From CBDDFQ01 sp965227035 (GTDB taxonomy: Bacteria > Pseudomonadota > Gammaproteobacteria > Burkholderiales > Burkholderiaceae_C): a stretch of DNA of 64,000 bases. Each line of letters opens with the position of its first letter. Position 1 is the stretch's first letter. The notes below the pieces were generated by a model. That model made no database searches and was not told the DNA's origin. It saw nothing but the letters and a program-made list of their open reading frames with translations. Positions 1 through 9,217 of the stretch are shown piece after piece. A program made the translations under genes and the position numbers. Where the stretch lies: the NCBI GenBank assembly GCA_965227035.1, contig OZ245724.1, positions 3,472,001 to 3,536,000 of the forward strand, read 5' to 3'.

Positions 1-1234
1 CTTCGCTGGTGGTCATGCGACCGGAAATCTGAACTCGACCGCCGCCGATTTCCGAGCGGATGACCGGCGCGGTAACGACTTCGCCCTTGCCCTTTTCGAA
101 CAAAAGGATCGCCATGCGCTTGCCGATGTTGTCGCGGGTGATGTCGCGGAAGATTCGCGAGCCCTTGGCGTCCAGCGTCAGGTGAACTGCGGCTTCCTGA
201 GTCTGCTGGTCGAACCCGGGCTGTGCATCGGTGAGGTTCTCGCCAGTCAGGATGACCTGCTTCTTGACGATGACAGGGGCGCCACTGCGCTCCAGATATT
301 TCTCGTCGCCGAAGGGAACCGGGCCACCCGATTCGGCAGCGCGAGCTTCCGAGCTTTCATCGACCAGGCGGACTTCCAGAGTCGCGGTACGTCCGAGGAT
401 GTCCTTCGCGCGTCCCGGATCCTGAATACCGGGCAACTGAACCACGACCCGATCGAGGCCCTGCTGCTGGATAACGGGTTCGGCCACACCGATTTCGTTG
501 ATCCGGTTATGCAGCGTGACGATGTTCTGCTTGAGCGCCTGCTCCTGCGTGCGACGAAGCGCATCGGGCTTGATCGTGGCGGTCGCCTTGAAATCGGTGC
601 CTTGCGGCGCGGTAGCCACTTGCAGATCGGGGAATTGATCGGAAATAACGTTCTGTGCCGAACGCAAGGTGGCTTCGTCGCGGAACAGAATTTCGACGGC
701 CTGACCGTTGCGATTCACGCCACTGTGGCGAATGTTCTTCTCGCGCAGTGCAGTGCGAATGTCGCCCGAATAGGCCTCGACCTTTTTGGTGATCGCCGCC
801 TGCATGTCCACCTGGAGCATGAAGTGAACCCCGCCGCGCAGGTCCAGCCCCAGATACATGGGCGATGCGCGCAGTGCGGTCAACCAGTGCGGGGAACGGG
901 AAATCAGGTTGAGCGCGACAACGTAAGAAGGATTCGTCGGGTCGGTGTTCACCGCTTTTTCGATCGCGTCCTTGCCCTTGGCCTGATCGTCGGTGGAATT
1001 GAACTGCGCCTTGACCGTCGTGCCGTCGAGCACGACAGAACTGGCGGTCAGATTTGCGGCCTTGATGGCTGCTTCCACGCGATCCCGAACGGCTGCGTCG
1101 ACCTTGATGACTGATTTCGCGGAAGTAACCTGCACCGCAGGCGCTTCCCCGAAGACGTTGGGCAGGGCGTAGATGACGCCCACCAGAAGCACGATGCCGA
1201 TGAGAACGTACTTCCAGACCGGGTAACGGTTCAT
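1..1234 (-). CDS. secD: Protein translocase subunit SecD (partial, C-terminus outside window)
   Basis: SecD works with SecF and YajC in the inner membrane and uses proton-motive force to help complete Sec-dependent export. I translated the minus strand from the ATG at 1234; it stays open to the left edge, giving about 411 residues of a protein usually over 600 long. The start MNRYPVWKYVLIGIVLLVG is the first membrane segment. The family motif YLGLDLRGGVHFMLQVDM follows near residue 125, then the large periplasmic P1 region. The start is clear because yajC ends 70 bases upstream on the same strand. The order yajC-secD predicts secF just beyond the edge. Nothing looks broken in the visible part. 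Confidence 0.95.
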   Translation of the reverse strand, partial: MNRYPVWKYVLIGIVLLVGVIYALPNVFGEAPAVQVTSAKSVIKVDAAVRDRVEAAIKAANLTASSVVLDGTTVKAQFNSTDDQAKGKDAIEKAVNTDPTNPSYVVALNLISRSPHWLTALRASPMYLGLDLRGGVHFMLQVDMQAAITKKVEAYSGDIRTALREKNIRHSGVNRNGQAVEILFRDEATLRSAQNVISDQFPDLQVATAPQGTDFKATATIKPDALRRTQEQALKQNIVTLHNRINEIGVAEPVIQQQGLDRVVVQLPGIQDPGRAKDILGRTATLEVRLVDESSEARAAESGGPVPFGDEKYLERSGAPVIVKKQVILTGENLTDAQPGFDQQTQEAAVHLTLDAKGSRIFRDITRDNIGKRMAILLFEKGKGEVVTAPVIRSEIGGGRVQISGRMTTSE

Positions 1235-1304
1235 GGTTTAGCTTTGGACAATAAGACTGCGATGCAGCCAGAGCGGCTTGGAAACGGTTCGCTTCCGAGC
1301 CAGA

Positions 1305-1637
1305 TTACTTGACGCTGCCTTTGGGAAGGACTTGCACGACGGCGCTGCGTTGCAGCTGGATTTCCACGCCATTGGCGATTTCCAGGCTGATGAAGCCTTC
1401 GCGAATTCCGGTGACCTTACCGAGCAAACCGCCGGCGGTCGCGACCTCATCGCCCTTGGCCAGCGCGTCGATCATGGAACGGTGTTCCTTCTGCTTCTTC
1501 ATCTGGGGGCGGATCATGACGAAGTACAAAACCACGAACATCAACACCAGAGGAAGCATGCTCGAAAGGCTGCCCATCATTCCGCCTTCGGCGGCAGCTG
1601 CGGGGGCGGTTTGGGCAAAAGCTGAAGAAATAAACAC
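1305..1637 (-). CDS. yajC: Sec translocon accessory protein YajC
   Basis: YajC is a small inner-membrane partner of SecDF. The product is about 110 residues: a short alanine-rich N-terminus, one strong membrane helix (MLPLVLMFVVLYFVMIRP), then the conserved cytoplasmic part with KKQKEHRSMIDALAKGDEV and TAGGLLGKVT. I chose the GTG at 1637, which gives the usual VFISSAFAQ start and has GGAG seven bases upstream. A longer frame to 1691 would add 18 unlike residues. Upstream, tgt is absent and a metabolic oxidoreductase gene ends at 1739, so this operon probably has its own promoter in the 101-base gap; a TACAAT hexamer lies there on the minus strand (1729-1734). Confidence 0.93.
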   Translation of the reverse strand: MFISSAFAQTAPAAAAEGGMMGSLSSMLPLVLMFVVLYFVMIRPQMKKQKEHRSMIDALAKGDEVATAGGLLGKVTGIREGFISLEIANGVEIQLQRSAVVQVLPKGSVK

Positions 1638-1738
1638 GGGCGACTCCACTTGGATTTTGAGAACAAATGCTGAAAAGACAGCAGCGCGCACCCTGGCTGC
1701 AAGGCGCCGGGCGCGGCAGGCGTCTCAGATTGTATGCG

Positions 1739-4700
1739 TCAGGCCGCTTCCCGGGCTCCATGACCCTGCGGCGCGTTCCACTGCCGCATCAGCTCTGCCC
1801 AGCGAAGTCGGGCCGCCACCAGATTGCGATCCTTCACATGCCCATATCCCTTGATCGATTCGGGAATGCGGGAGATTTCGACCGCCAGCGCATGCAGGTC
1901 CTCGGTCAGGGTACCGATGACCTGCTCGATGGTGTCCCGGTATTCGCCGATCAACGCGCGTTCGGTCTGGCGCTCTTCGGTCCGGCCGAAGACGTCGAAT
2001 GCGGTTCCGCGAAGTCCCTTCAGTTTTGCCAGCACCCGGAAACCGGTGAGCATGGCCGGACCGAATTTGCGCTTCTGGAGTTCGCCCCTGGCGTTCTTTT
2101 TGGACATCAACGGAGGAGCCAGGTGGTAGTTCAGCTTGAAGTCGCCCTCGAAAGTGCTGTTGATTCGCTCCAGAAAACTTTTGTCGGTGTGAAGCCGAGC
2201 CACTTCGTACTCGTCCTTGTAGGCCATCAGCTTGAATAAATAGCGAGCCACGTTTTCGGTAAGAAGCGACTTGCCGAGTGGCGCTTCGGCTTTGCGAACC
2301 CTCGCCACGAACTCCGAAAACTCTCGGGCGTACGCTGCGTTCTGATAGCCCTTGAGGAACTCGACTCGCTTGGCAAGCATGTCGTCCAGCGAATCGCGAC
2401 GGCGGAACTCGATGACTTGCGTCGGCGTAGCCAGCTTCTGCACTTCAGCCAGATTGCTCGCCGCACGGCGACCCCACTCGAACGCCGCCTTGTTCTGATC
2501 GATCGCGACTGCATTCAATTCGATGGCGCGCATCAGCGATGCCTTGTTCAGCGGGATCCAGCCCTTTTGCCAGGCGAAGCCGAGGATCATCGGATTGGCG
2601 TAAATCGAATCGCCCATCAGCTTGGTGGCCATGGTGTCGGCATCGAAAGTCGAGACACCGTCCAGCCCGGCTGCCGTCGCGATTTGCGCCACGCATGCCT
2701 CTGCCGGGTTCTGCCAGTCGGCATTCCGAACGAACGATGCGGTGGGCGTGCTGTGCGAGTTGAGTGCTACATGCGTGCGCCCTTCGCGAATTCGCATGAG
2801 CGTTTCGGGAGACGCACTGACCAACGGATCGCATCCGAGAATCAGATCTGCGGCCGCCGTACCGACGCGGGTGGTGCGAATGTCCGACTGTTCTTTCGCG
2901 ATCAGCACATGGCTCCAGGTAGCACCGCCTTTTTGGGCGAGTCCTGCAGCATCCTGCGTCACGATGCCCAAGCCTTCCAGATGCGCGGCGACGCCGAGCA
3001 ACTGCCCGATGGTGATGACCCCGGTGCCACCGACACCGGCGACCACGATGCCATAGGCGTTCGAGATGGTCGGAATCTGCGGTTCGTTCAACGCAGACAG
3101 CTCGAAAGGCGAAGGCACCTTGCCCTTTTCCTTCTTGCGCAACTGCCCGCCTTCCACAGTGACGAAGCTCGGGCAAAAGCCTTTCAGACAAGACATGTCC
3201 TTGTTGCAGGTGCTCTGGTTGATCGTGCGCTTGCGACCGAACTCGGTCTCCAGCGGCTCGACGCTCAGGCAGTTCGATTGCACCCCGCAATCGCCGCATC
3301 CTTCGCACACCAGCTCGTTGATGACGACTCGCTTGGCCGGATCGACCATGGTTCCGCGCTTGCGGCGCCTACGTTTTTCGGTGGCGCAGGTCTGGTCGTA
3401 AATGATGGCCGTTGTGCCTTCGATTTCCCGGAATTCGCGCTGGATGTCGTCGAGCTTGTCGCGGTGGTGAACAGTCACGCCCTTCGCCAATTCGACACCT
3501 TCGTATTTCTCGGGTTCGTCGGTCACGACCACTGTTTTCTTCGCGCCTTCAGCCAGCAGACTCAGCGCAATCTGAACCACCGAATGTCCCTCCGGACGCT
3601 CGCCGACTTGTTGACCGCCAGTCATCGCGACTGCGTCGTTGTAGAGGATCTTGTAGGTAATGTTCACGCCCGATGCGATGCTCTGGCGAATCGCCATCAG
3701 GCCGCTGTGAAAGTAGGTTCCGTCGCCCAGGTTGGCGAAAATGTGTTTGTCGGTGGTGAACGGTTGCTGACCGACCCACGGCACGCCTTCACCGCCCATC
3801 TGCGTGAAGCCGATGGTGCTTCTGTCCATCCAGGTCGCCATGAAATGGCAGCCGATGCCGCCGAGCGCGCGAGATCCTTCAGGCACCACCGTGCTGGTGT
3901 TGTGCGGGCAACCGGAACAGAACCAGGGCGCGCGTTCCGCACCCTTCACGCCGCCCTTCGATTCGAGCGTGAGCATCGCGCTGTCTTTCGCGTCGATGAT
4001 CGCCATGCGCGAATCGATGCGTGCCTGCATGTCGGAATCGAGTCCCAGTTTGCGCAGCCGTTTGGCAATAGCGCGCGCAATAATCGCGGGCGACAAGTCG
4101 GCGTTCGCGCGAAGCAGGGTGTTTGCGGTCGGATTGGGCATCGACCATTCACCGCCGCTGAAATCGCCGGACACTTCGTCGAACTTGCCGAGCACGTTGG
4201 GGCGCACATCCTGGCGCCAGTTGTAGAGCTCTTCTTTCAATTGATATTCGATGATCTGGCGCTTTTCCTCGACGACCACGATCTCCTGCAATCCCGTCGC
4301 GAAGTCGCGGGTGAGCTGCGCTTCGAGCGGCCACACGACCCCTACCTTATGCAGCCGAATACCGATCTGTCTGCAGGTGTCGTCGTCCAGCCCCAGATCG
4401 AGCAGTGCCTGGCGGGTGTCGTTGAATGCCTTGCCACTGGCGATCAAACCGAATCGATCGTTCGGGCCTTCGATGACGTTGTAGTTGAGCTTGTTGGCAC
4501 GGATGTACGCGAGCGCGGCGTACCACTTGTAATGAAAGAGCCGCGCTTCCTGCTGCAAGGCGTGATCCGGCCAACGAATATGCAGGCCACCCTCGGGCAT
4601 TTCGAAATCGGTTGGAATGACGACGTTCACCCGATCCGGATCGATCATCGCGGTCGCACTCGATTCGACGATCTCCTGAATCGTCTTCATACCCGACCAC

Positions 4701-5320
4701 ACGCCCGAGAAGCGGCTCATCGCGAACGCATGAATGCCCAGATCGAGAATTTCCTGAACCGATGCCGGAAAAAACACCGGCAGTCCGCAAGCCTTGAAGA
4801 TGTGATCGGTCTGATGCGCTGCCGTCGAGCTCTTCGAAATGTGATCGTCGCCCGCCACCGCGATGACACCGCCCCATGGCGTCGTGCCTGCCATGTTCGC
4901 GTGCTTGAAAACGTCGGAGCATCGATCCGCGCCCGGACCCTTGCCATACCAGAGGCCGAACACGCCGTCGAATTTATTGGTGCCTGGAGGAGAGAAGCCG
5001 AGTTGCTGCGTGCCCCACACAGCCGTCGCGGCGAGCTCTTCGTTCACTCCGGGCTGAAAGACGATGTTCTGCGACTTGAGATATTTGGATGCCTTCCAGA
5101 GTGCCTGGTCGTAACCGCCAAGTGGCGATCCGCGATATCCGCTGATGAATCCTGCCGTGTGCTTGCCGATGGCGGCGTCGCGTACTCGCTGAAGCATGGG
5201 CAACTTCACCAACGCCTGTACTCCGCTCATGAAAGCGCGGCCGTAGTCGAGCGAATATTTGTCGTCGAGCGTGACTGTTTCCAACGCTTTGCGGATGCTC
5301 TCTGGCAACGGTGCGTTCAT
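1739..5320 (-). CDS. Indolepyruvate ferredoxin oxidoreductase family protein (fused alpha/beta/gamma)
   Basis: This 1193-residue enzyme belongs to the thiamine-diphosphate 2-oxoacid:ferredoxin oxidoreductases that oxidatively decarboxylate aryl-pyruvates to acyl-CoA. The N-terminal half carries the pyrimidine- and TPP-binding regions (GYRGSPLGGYDQALW; later GDGTYFHSGLMAIRQS). A cysteine-rich iron-sulfur segment lies near residue 675 (VCEGCGDCGVQSNC, then CNKDMSCLKGFC). A gamma-type domain follows (VAGVGGTGVITIGQLLG; DAAGLAQKGGATWSHV) and a C-terminal DUF6537-like tail. The ATG at 5320 has GGAGA six bases upstream; a frame reaching 5443 is not needed. It is divergent from an Lrp/AsnC regulator, the usual partner. 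Aromatic amino acid catabolism is inferred from the family; the true substrate is not visible. Confidence 0.9.
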   Translation of the reverse strand: MNAPLPESIRKALETVTLDDKYSLDYGRAFMSGVQALVKLPMLQRVRDAAIGKHTAGFISGYRGSPLGGYDQALWKASKYLKSQNIVFQPGVNEELAATAVWGTQQLGFSPPGTNKFDGVFGLWYGKGPGADRCSDVFKHANMAGTTPWGGVIAVAGDDHISKSSTAAHQTDHIFKACGLPVFFPASVQEILDLGIHAFAMSRFSGVWSGMKTIQEIVESSATAMIDPDRVNVVIPTDFEMPEGGLHIRWPDHALQQEARLFHYKWYAALAYIRANKLNYNVIEGPNDRFGLIASGKAFNDTRQALLDLGLDDDTCRQIGIRLHKVGVVWPLEAQLTRDFATGLQEIVVVEEKRQIIEYQLKEELYNWRQDVRPNVLGKFDEVSGDFSGGEWSMPNPTANTLLRANADLSPAIIARAIAKRLRKLGLDSDMQARIDSRMAIIDAKDSAMLTLESKGGVKGAERAPWFCSGCPHNTSTVVPEGSRALGGIGCHFMATWMDRSTIGFTQMGGEGVPWVGQQPFTTDKHIFANLGDGTYFHSGLMAIRQSIASGVNITYKILYNDAVAMTGGQQVGERPEGHSVVQIALSLLAEGAKKTVVVTDEPEKYEGVELAKGVTVHHRDKLDDIQREFREIEGTTAIIYDQTCATEKRRRRKRGTMVDPAKRVVINELVCEGCGDCGVQSNCLSVEPLETEFGRKRTINQSTCNKDMSCLKGFCPSFVTVEGGQLRKKEKGKVPSPFELSALNEPQIPTISNAYGIVVAGVGGTGVITIGQLLGVAAHLEGLGIVTQDAAGLAQKGGATWSHVLIAKEQSDIRTTRVGTAAADLILGCDPLVSASPETLMRIREGRTHVALNSHSTPTASFVRNADWQNPAEACVAQIATAAGLDGVSTFDADTMATKLMGDSIYANPMILGFAWQKGWIPLNKASLMRAIELNAVAIDQNKAAFEWGRRAASNLAEVQKLATPTQVIEFRRRDSLDDMLAKRVEFLKGYQNAAYAREFSEFVARVRKAEAPLGKSLLTENVARYLFKLMAYKDEYEVARLHTDKSFLERINSTFEGDFKLNYHLAPPLMSKKNARGELQKRKFGPAMLTGFRVLAKLKGLRGTAFDVFGRTEERQTERALIGEYRDTIEQVIGTLTEDLHALAVEISRIPESIKGYGHVKDRNLVAARLRWAELMRQWNAPQGHGAREAA

Positions 5321-5433
5321 CGCGGTCTCCTGCTTGTGTGAGGAAAGTGTATGCCTCGACTCTTGATAAGTGTTTGCGTTTTTTGCCCGGTTTAGGCTAC
5401 CCTTTGAAAGAATCTTGCTCAAACGGAGGGCTT

Positions 5434-5934
5434 TTGGAAACACTAGATAAGTTCGATCTCGCCATCCTGGACGAATTGCAGCGTGATGGCCGGCTCACCA
5501 ATGCGGAGCTGTCGAGCCGGGTCGGGCTGTCTGCAGCGCCGTGCTGGCGACGGGTGCGCGCACTCGAAGAATCCGGCTTCATCAAAGGCTATCGAGCCGA
5601 AATCGATCGACACAAAATCGGCCTTGGCGTTCTGGCCTTCGTGCGCCTCAACGCAGATCGCAACACCGGCGACGCCCACAAGTCGCTCGAGATAGCACTC
5701 AAGAATTTGCCCGAGGTGGTGTCCTGCCACTACATCAGCGGCACGGGCACCTTCGAGTTGCAGGTGGTCGCGCCCAACCTCGAAAGCTTTTCGCACTTCG
5801 CGCTGCAAAGACTGATCAACCTGCCCAACGTCAAAGACCTGCAGACCAGTTTTTCCCTTGGCGAGGTCAAGGCGAACAGCACATTGCCCCTCGGCCACCT
5901 TGCGGCGAATCTCGCCTCTAATCTGAAGACCTGA
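5434..5934 (+). CDS. Lrp/AsnC family transcriptional regulator
   Basis: This 166-residue protein has an N-terminal helix-turn-helix (LDKFDLAILDELQRDGRLTN, then LSSRVGLSAAPCWRRVRALE) and a C-terminal ligand-binding RAM domain (VVSCHYISGTGTFELQV). Such proteins bind amino acids and control transport or catabolic genes. I place the start at TTG 5434 because GGAGGG sits a few bases upstream and the residues after it match the family N-terminus; earlier in-frame codons give unlike sequence. It is transcribed away from the indolepyruvate oxidoreductase across a 113-base gap, so regulation of that enzyme is likely but inferred. Confidence 0.92.
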   Translation: METLDKFDLAILDELQRDGRLTNAELSSRVGLSAAPCWRRVRALEESGFIKGYRAEIDRHKIGLGVLAFVRLNADRNTGDAHKSLEIALKNLPEVVSCHYISGTGTFELQVVAPNLESFSHFALQRLINLPNVKDLQTSFSLGEVKANSTLPLGHLAANLASNLKT

Positions 5935-6029
5935 TCGTGCCTTGGTCGGTGTCGCTTCTTTAACAATCTTTACCGAACCTATGCGCAGGTGCCATTGGTT
6001 TGCCAAACGTCGCTTGTAAAGTCCACCCC

Positions 6030-7247
6030 ATGCAACTCTTTCATCCGCGCTCCAGACTCATCAAGACCATCCTCATCGCAATCGCCGTGATTGCATTGGG
6101 TGTCGGTGCCAAGCTGTACTTCTTTCCCGCTGCGAAGAAGCCCGAGTTCGTGACCGCACCGGTACGCCGCGCGAACCTCGAGCAGACCGTGCTCGGCACT
6201 GGAACCCTTCAGGCCTTCAAGCAGGTCAGCGTCGGGGCCCAGGTTTCCGGCCAGATCAAATCGCTGAAAGTCGCGCTGGGAGATGTGGTCAAGAAAGGCC
6301 AGCTTGTCGCAGAAATCGATTCGAACACGCAGCAGAACAACTTGCGCAACGCGCAGGCCGCAGTCGAAAACGTGAGGGCGCAGCAAGTCGCAAAACGTGC
6401 GAGCCTGCGTCAGGCCGAGCTTGCCTTCACCCGCCAGAAAGAAATGCTCGCGGCGGACGCGACCTCGCGTGAAGCCTACGAAACTGCGGAAGCGACGCTC
6501 AACACCACGCAGGCGGAAATCAAGGCACTCGATGCGCAGATCGCCCAGAACACCGTGGCAGTCGATACCGCCAACGTGAACATCGGCTACACAAAAATCC
6601 TGTCGCCTATCGATGGCGTGGTCGTGGCACTGGTTGCGCAGGAAGGTCAGACGGTCAATGCGAACCAGAGCGCGCCGACCATCATCAAGGTTGCGCAACT
6701 CGACAAGCTCACCGTCAAGACGCAAATATCCGAAGCCGACGTGGTGCGCGTGAAGCCCGGACAGAAGGTGTACTTCACCATTCTGGGAGAGCCTGCCAAG
6801 CGCTACTACACGACGATTCGCACGGTAGAGCCGGCACCCGATTCCATCCTCACCGACACCACCACATCGTCTTCATCGTCCAGCACCACGAGTGCGACCG
6901 CCATCTACTACAACGCCCTGCTCGACATCCCTAACGAAGACGGACGACTGCGCATTTCGATGACGGCGCAGGTGTACGTGGTGCTTGCCGAAGCGCGCGA
7001 TGCGCTGGTCGTGCCGTCGTCGGCAATAGGCGAACGCGCCCGCGACGGAACGGTCACCGTGAAAGTGGTCGATGCCGAAGGCAAGGCTGTCGATCGCAAG
7101 GTCAAAGTCGGCATCAACAACAACGTGAATGCGCAGATCCTCGAAGGATTGACCGAAGGCGAGAAGGTGATCGTGAGTGAAGCGCCCGCGCCTGGAGCAG
7201 GCGGCGGGGCACCGCGTCAGGGTCAAACCCCGCGCATGAGGTTCTGA
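6030..7247 (+). CDS. macA: MacA-type periplasmic adaptor of an ABC tripartite efflux pump
   Basis: MacA is an inner-membrane-anchored adaptor that links the ABC transporter MacB to an outer membrane channel and stimulates its ATPase. The 405-residue product has an N-terminal membrane helix (LIKTILIAIAVIALGVGAKL), a split lipoyl domain (GAQVSGQIKSLKVALGD; YTKILSPIDGVVVALVAQEG), a long alpha hairpin, and beta-barrel and membrane-proximal domains. A low-complexity Ser/Thr stretch (about residues 280-290) interrupts the barrel domain, as is common in this family. The ATG at 6030 is preferred over a TTG ten codons earlier, but neither has a strong ribosome site. It overlaps macB by one base. Confidence 0.9.
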   Translation: MQLFHPRSRLIKTILIAIAVIALGVGAKLYFFPAAKKPEFVTAPVRRANLEQTVLGTGTLQAFKQVSVGAQVSGQIKSLKVALGDVVKKGQLVAEIDSNTQQNNLRNAQAAVENVRAQQVAKRASLRQAELAFTRQKEMLAADATSREAYETAEATLNTTQAEIKALDAQIAQNTVAVDTANVNIGYTKILSPIDGVVVALVAQEGQTVNANQSAPTIIKVAQLDKLTVKTQISEADVVRVKPGQKVYFTILGEPAKRYYTTIRTVEPAPDSILTDTTTSSSSSSTTSATAIYYNALLDIPNEDGRLRISMTAQVYVVLAEARDALVVPSSAIGERARDGTVTVKVVDAEGKAVDRKVKVGINNNVNAQILEGLTEGEKVIVSEAPAPGAGGGAPRQGQTPRMRF

Positions 7248-9196
7248 TGACTCAGGCACTTCTAGAAATCCGGGATCTTCGCCGGGAGTTTCCTGCCGGC
7301 GAAGGAACGATCGCGGTACTCAAGGACATCAATCTCACGATCGAAGCGGGCGAGATGGTCGCTATCGTAGGCGCATCGGGCTCGGGCAAATCGACCTTGA
7401 TGAACATCCTCGGATGTCTCGACAGACCGACTGCAGGCTCCTACAAAGTGGCGGGTCGCGAAACAGGCAAGCTGCTGCCCGACGAACTCGCCGAGCTTCG
7501 CCGTGAACACTTCGGCTTCATTTTCCAGCGCTATCACCTGCTGTCCGATCTATCGGCCATGGGCAACGTGGAAGTGCCCGCCGTCTACGCGGGACGCAGC
7601 TCTGCCGACCGCAGAAAACGCTCTGTCGAGTTACTGGGTCGACTCGGTCTTGCCGACCGGCTCACGCACAAACCCGGACAACTCTCCGGCGGCCAGCAAC
7701 AGCGGGTGAGTATTGCCCGCGCGTTGATGAACGGCGGCCATGTCATCCTGGCCGACGAACCTACCGGCGCGCTCGACACGACCAGTGGCGCAGAAGTGAT
7801 GAAGATCCTCGGTGAGCTGCATGAGGAAGGCCACACGATCATCATCGTGACCCACGACATGCAAGTGGCCGAGCACGCGCAACGAATCATCGAGCTGCGC
7901 GACGGCGAGGTCGTTGCCGACAGGCAGCGAGCGGAGCGATCGTCGACGCAAAAGGTACTCGGAGCCGTGGCCGGTGCGCGCGCGAGTCTGGGTGCCGTCT
8001 GGGATAGATTCACCGAAGCTTTCTACATGGCGGTGCTGGCGATGAACGCGCACCGACTCCGCACTTTCCTCACGATGCTCGGCATCATCATCGGCATTGC
8101 TTCGGTGGTGTCGGTCGTTGCATTGGGCGAAGGTTCGCGTCAGCAGATCCTGAAAAACATCAGCTCGATCGGAACCAACACGATCGAGATTTTCTCGGGC
8201 ACCGGTTTTGGCGATACCCGATCGGCGCGCATTCGAACGCTGGTTCCCAGCGATGCGAACGCGCTCGCGCAAGAGGTGTACGTCGATAGCGTCACGCCCA
8301 CCGTCACGAGCTCGAGCCAGTTGCGATACGGCAATGTCGCGGTGAACGGCACCATCAACGGCGTCGGCGAACAATATTTCCGGGTACGCAACGTCACCAT
8401 TGCTCAAGGCCGCGCGTTCGACCAGAGTGCGATCGACGAGTTGAAGCAGGAAGTGGTGATCGACGACAACACGCGCAAACAGTTGTTCCCGAACAATCCG
8501 AACCCGCTCGGCGAAGTCATTCTGATGGGCAGTATTCCATCGCGTGTGGTCGGCATTGCCGCGAAAAGCGAATCGGCTTTCGGCAACAGTGAAGCGCTCA
8601 ACGTCTATGTGCCGTACACGACAGCCATGAGCCGCATGCTCGGGCAATCGTATCTGCGCAGCATCACGGTGCGGGTGAGCGACGACGCGCCGATGGATGC
8701 AGCAGAAGCCGGAATCAACGCGCTCATGAAGCGTCGTCACGGCGTGGTCGATTTCTACGTGCTCAACACCGACACGATTCGCCAGACCATCGAGAGCACC
8801 ACGCAAACCATGACGCTGCTGATCTCGGCCATCGCCTTGATCTCGCTGATCGTCGGCGGCATTGGCGTGATGAACATCATGCTGGTGTCGGTGACCGAAC
8901 GAACTCGGGAAATCGGCGTGCGCATGGCTGTCGGCGCGAGACAGGGCGACATCCGCCAGCAGTTCCTTATCGAGGCGGTGCTGGTGTGTTTGCTCGGCGG
9001 TGTGCTCGGCATCCTGCTGTCGCTCTCGGTAGGCTGGATCTTCGCCAAATCAGGCGGATCGTTCCAGCTTTCTTACTCCACCACATCGATGGTCGCGGCA
9101 TTCGCTTGCTCGACGCTCATCGGCGTGATCTTCGGATTCCTTCCAGCCAGCAATGCCGCCAAGCTCGACCCGGTCGACGCCTTGGCCCGCGAATAA
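7247..9196 (+). CDS. macB: MacB-type ABC transporter, ATPase-permease fusion
   Basis: MacB is a homodimeric half-transporter that drives export of macrolides, lipopeptides or other substrates through MacA and an outer membrane channel. The 649 residues have an N-terminal nucleotide-binding domain with Walker A GASGSGKST (about 42-50), signature LSGGQQQRVSIARAL and Walker B VILADEPTGALD. A four-helix permease with a large periplasmic MacB_PCD domain follows: the first helix near residues 270-290 and three more after residue 520 (ISAIALISLIVGGIGVMNIM; RTREIGVRMAVGAR). The ATG overlaps the macA stop, so the two are translationally coupled. Length and domain order are typical. Confidence 0.95.
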   Translation: MTQALLEIRDLRREFPAGEGTIAVLKDINLTIEAGEMVAIVGASGSGKSTLMNILGCLDRPTAGSYKVAGRETGKLLPDELAELRREHFGFIFQRYHLLSDLSAMGNVEVPAVYAGRSSADRRKRSVELLGRLGLADRLTHKPGQLSGGQQQRVSIARALMNGGHVILADEPTGALDTTSGAEVMKILGELHEEGHTIIIVTHDMQVAEHAQRIIELRDGEVVADRQRAERSSTQKVLGAVAGARASLGAVWDRFTEAFYMAVLAMNAHRLRTFLTMLGIIIGIASVVSVVALGEGSRQQILKNISSIGTNTIEIFSGTGFGDTRSARIRTLVPSDANALAQEVYVDSVTPTVTSSSQLRYGNVAVNGTINGVGEQYFRVRNVTIAQGRAFDQSAIDELKQEVVIDDNTRKQLFPNNPNPLGEVILMGSIPSRVVGIAAKSESAFGNSEALNVYVPYTTAMSRMLGQSYLRSITVRVSDDAPMDAAEAGINALMKRRHGVVDFYVLNTDTIRQTIESTTQTMTLLISAIALISLIVGGIGVMNIMLVSVTERTREIGVRMAVGARQGDIRQQFLIEAVLVCLLGGVLGILLSLSVGWIFAKSGGSFQLSYSTTSMVAAFACSTLIGVIFGFLPASNAAKLDPVDALARE

Positions 9197-9217
9197 AAAG
9201 AAGGGCAGGAACCAGCA

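Noticed and set aside
1638..1691. Longer N-terminus of YajC
   Set aside because: The extra 18 residues do not resemble the family; the GTG at 1637 has a good ribosome site and gives the usual start.
2417..5341. Very long open frame on the plus strand opposite the indolepyruvate oxidoreductase gene
   Set aside because: It mirrors the codon pattern of the real gene, has no recognisable domain and is rich in His and Arg, as expected for an antisense shadow in GC-rich DNA. Similar shadows lie opposite glnE (27094-29448) and the second phosphatase (14811-16853).
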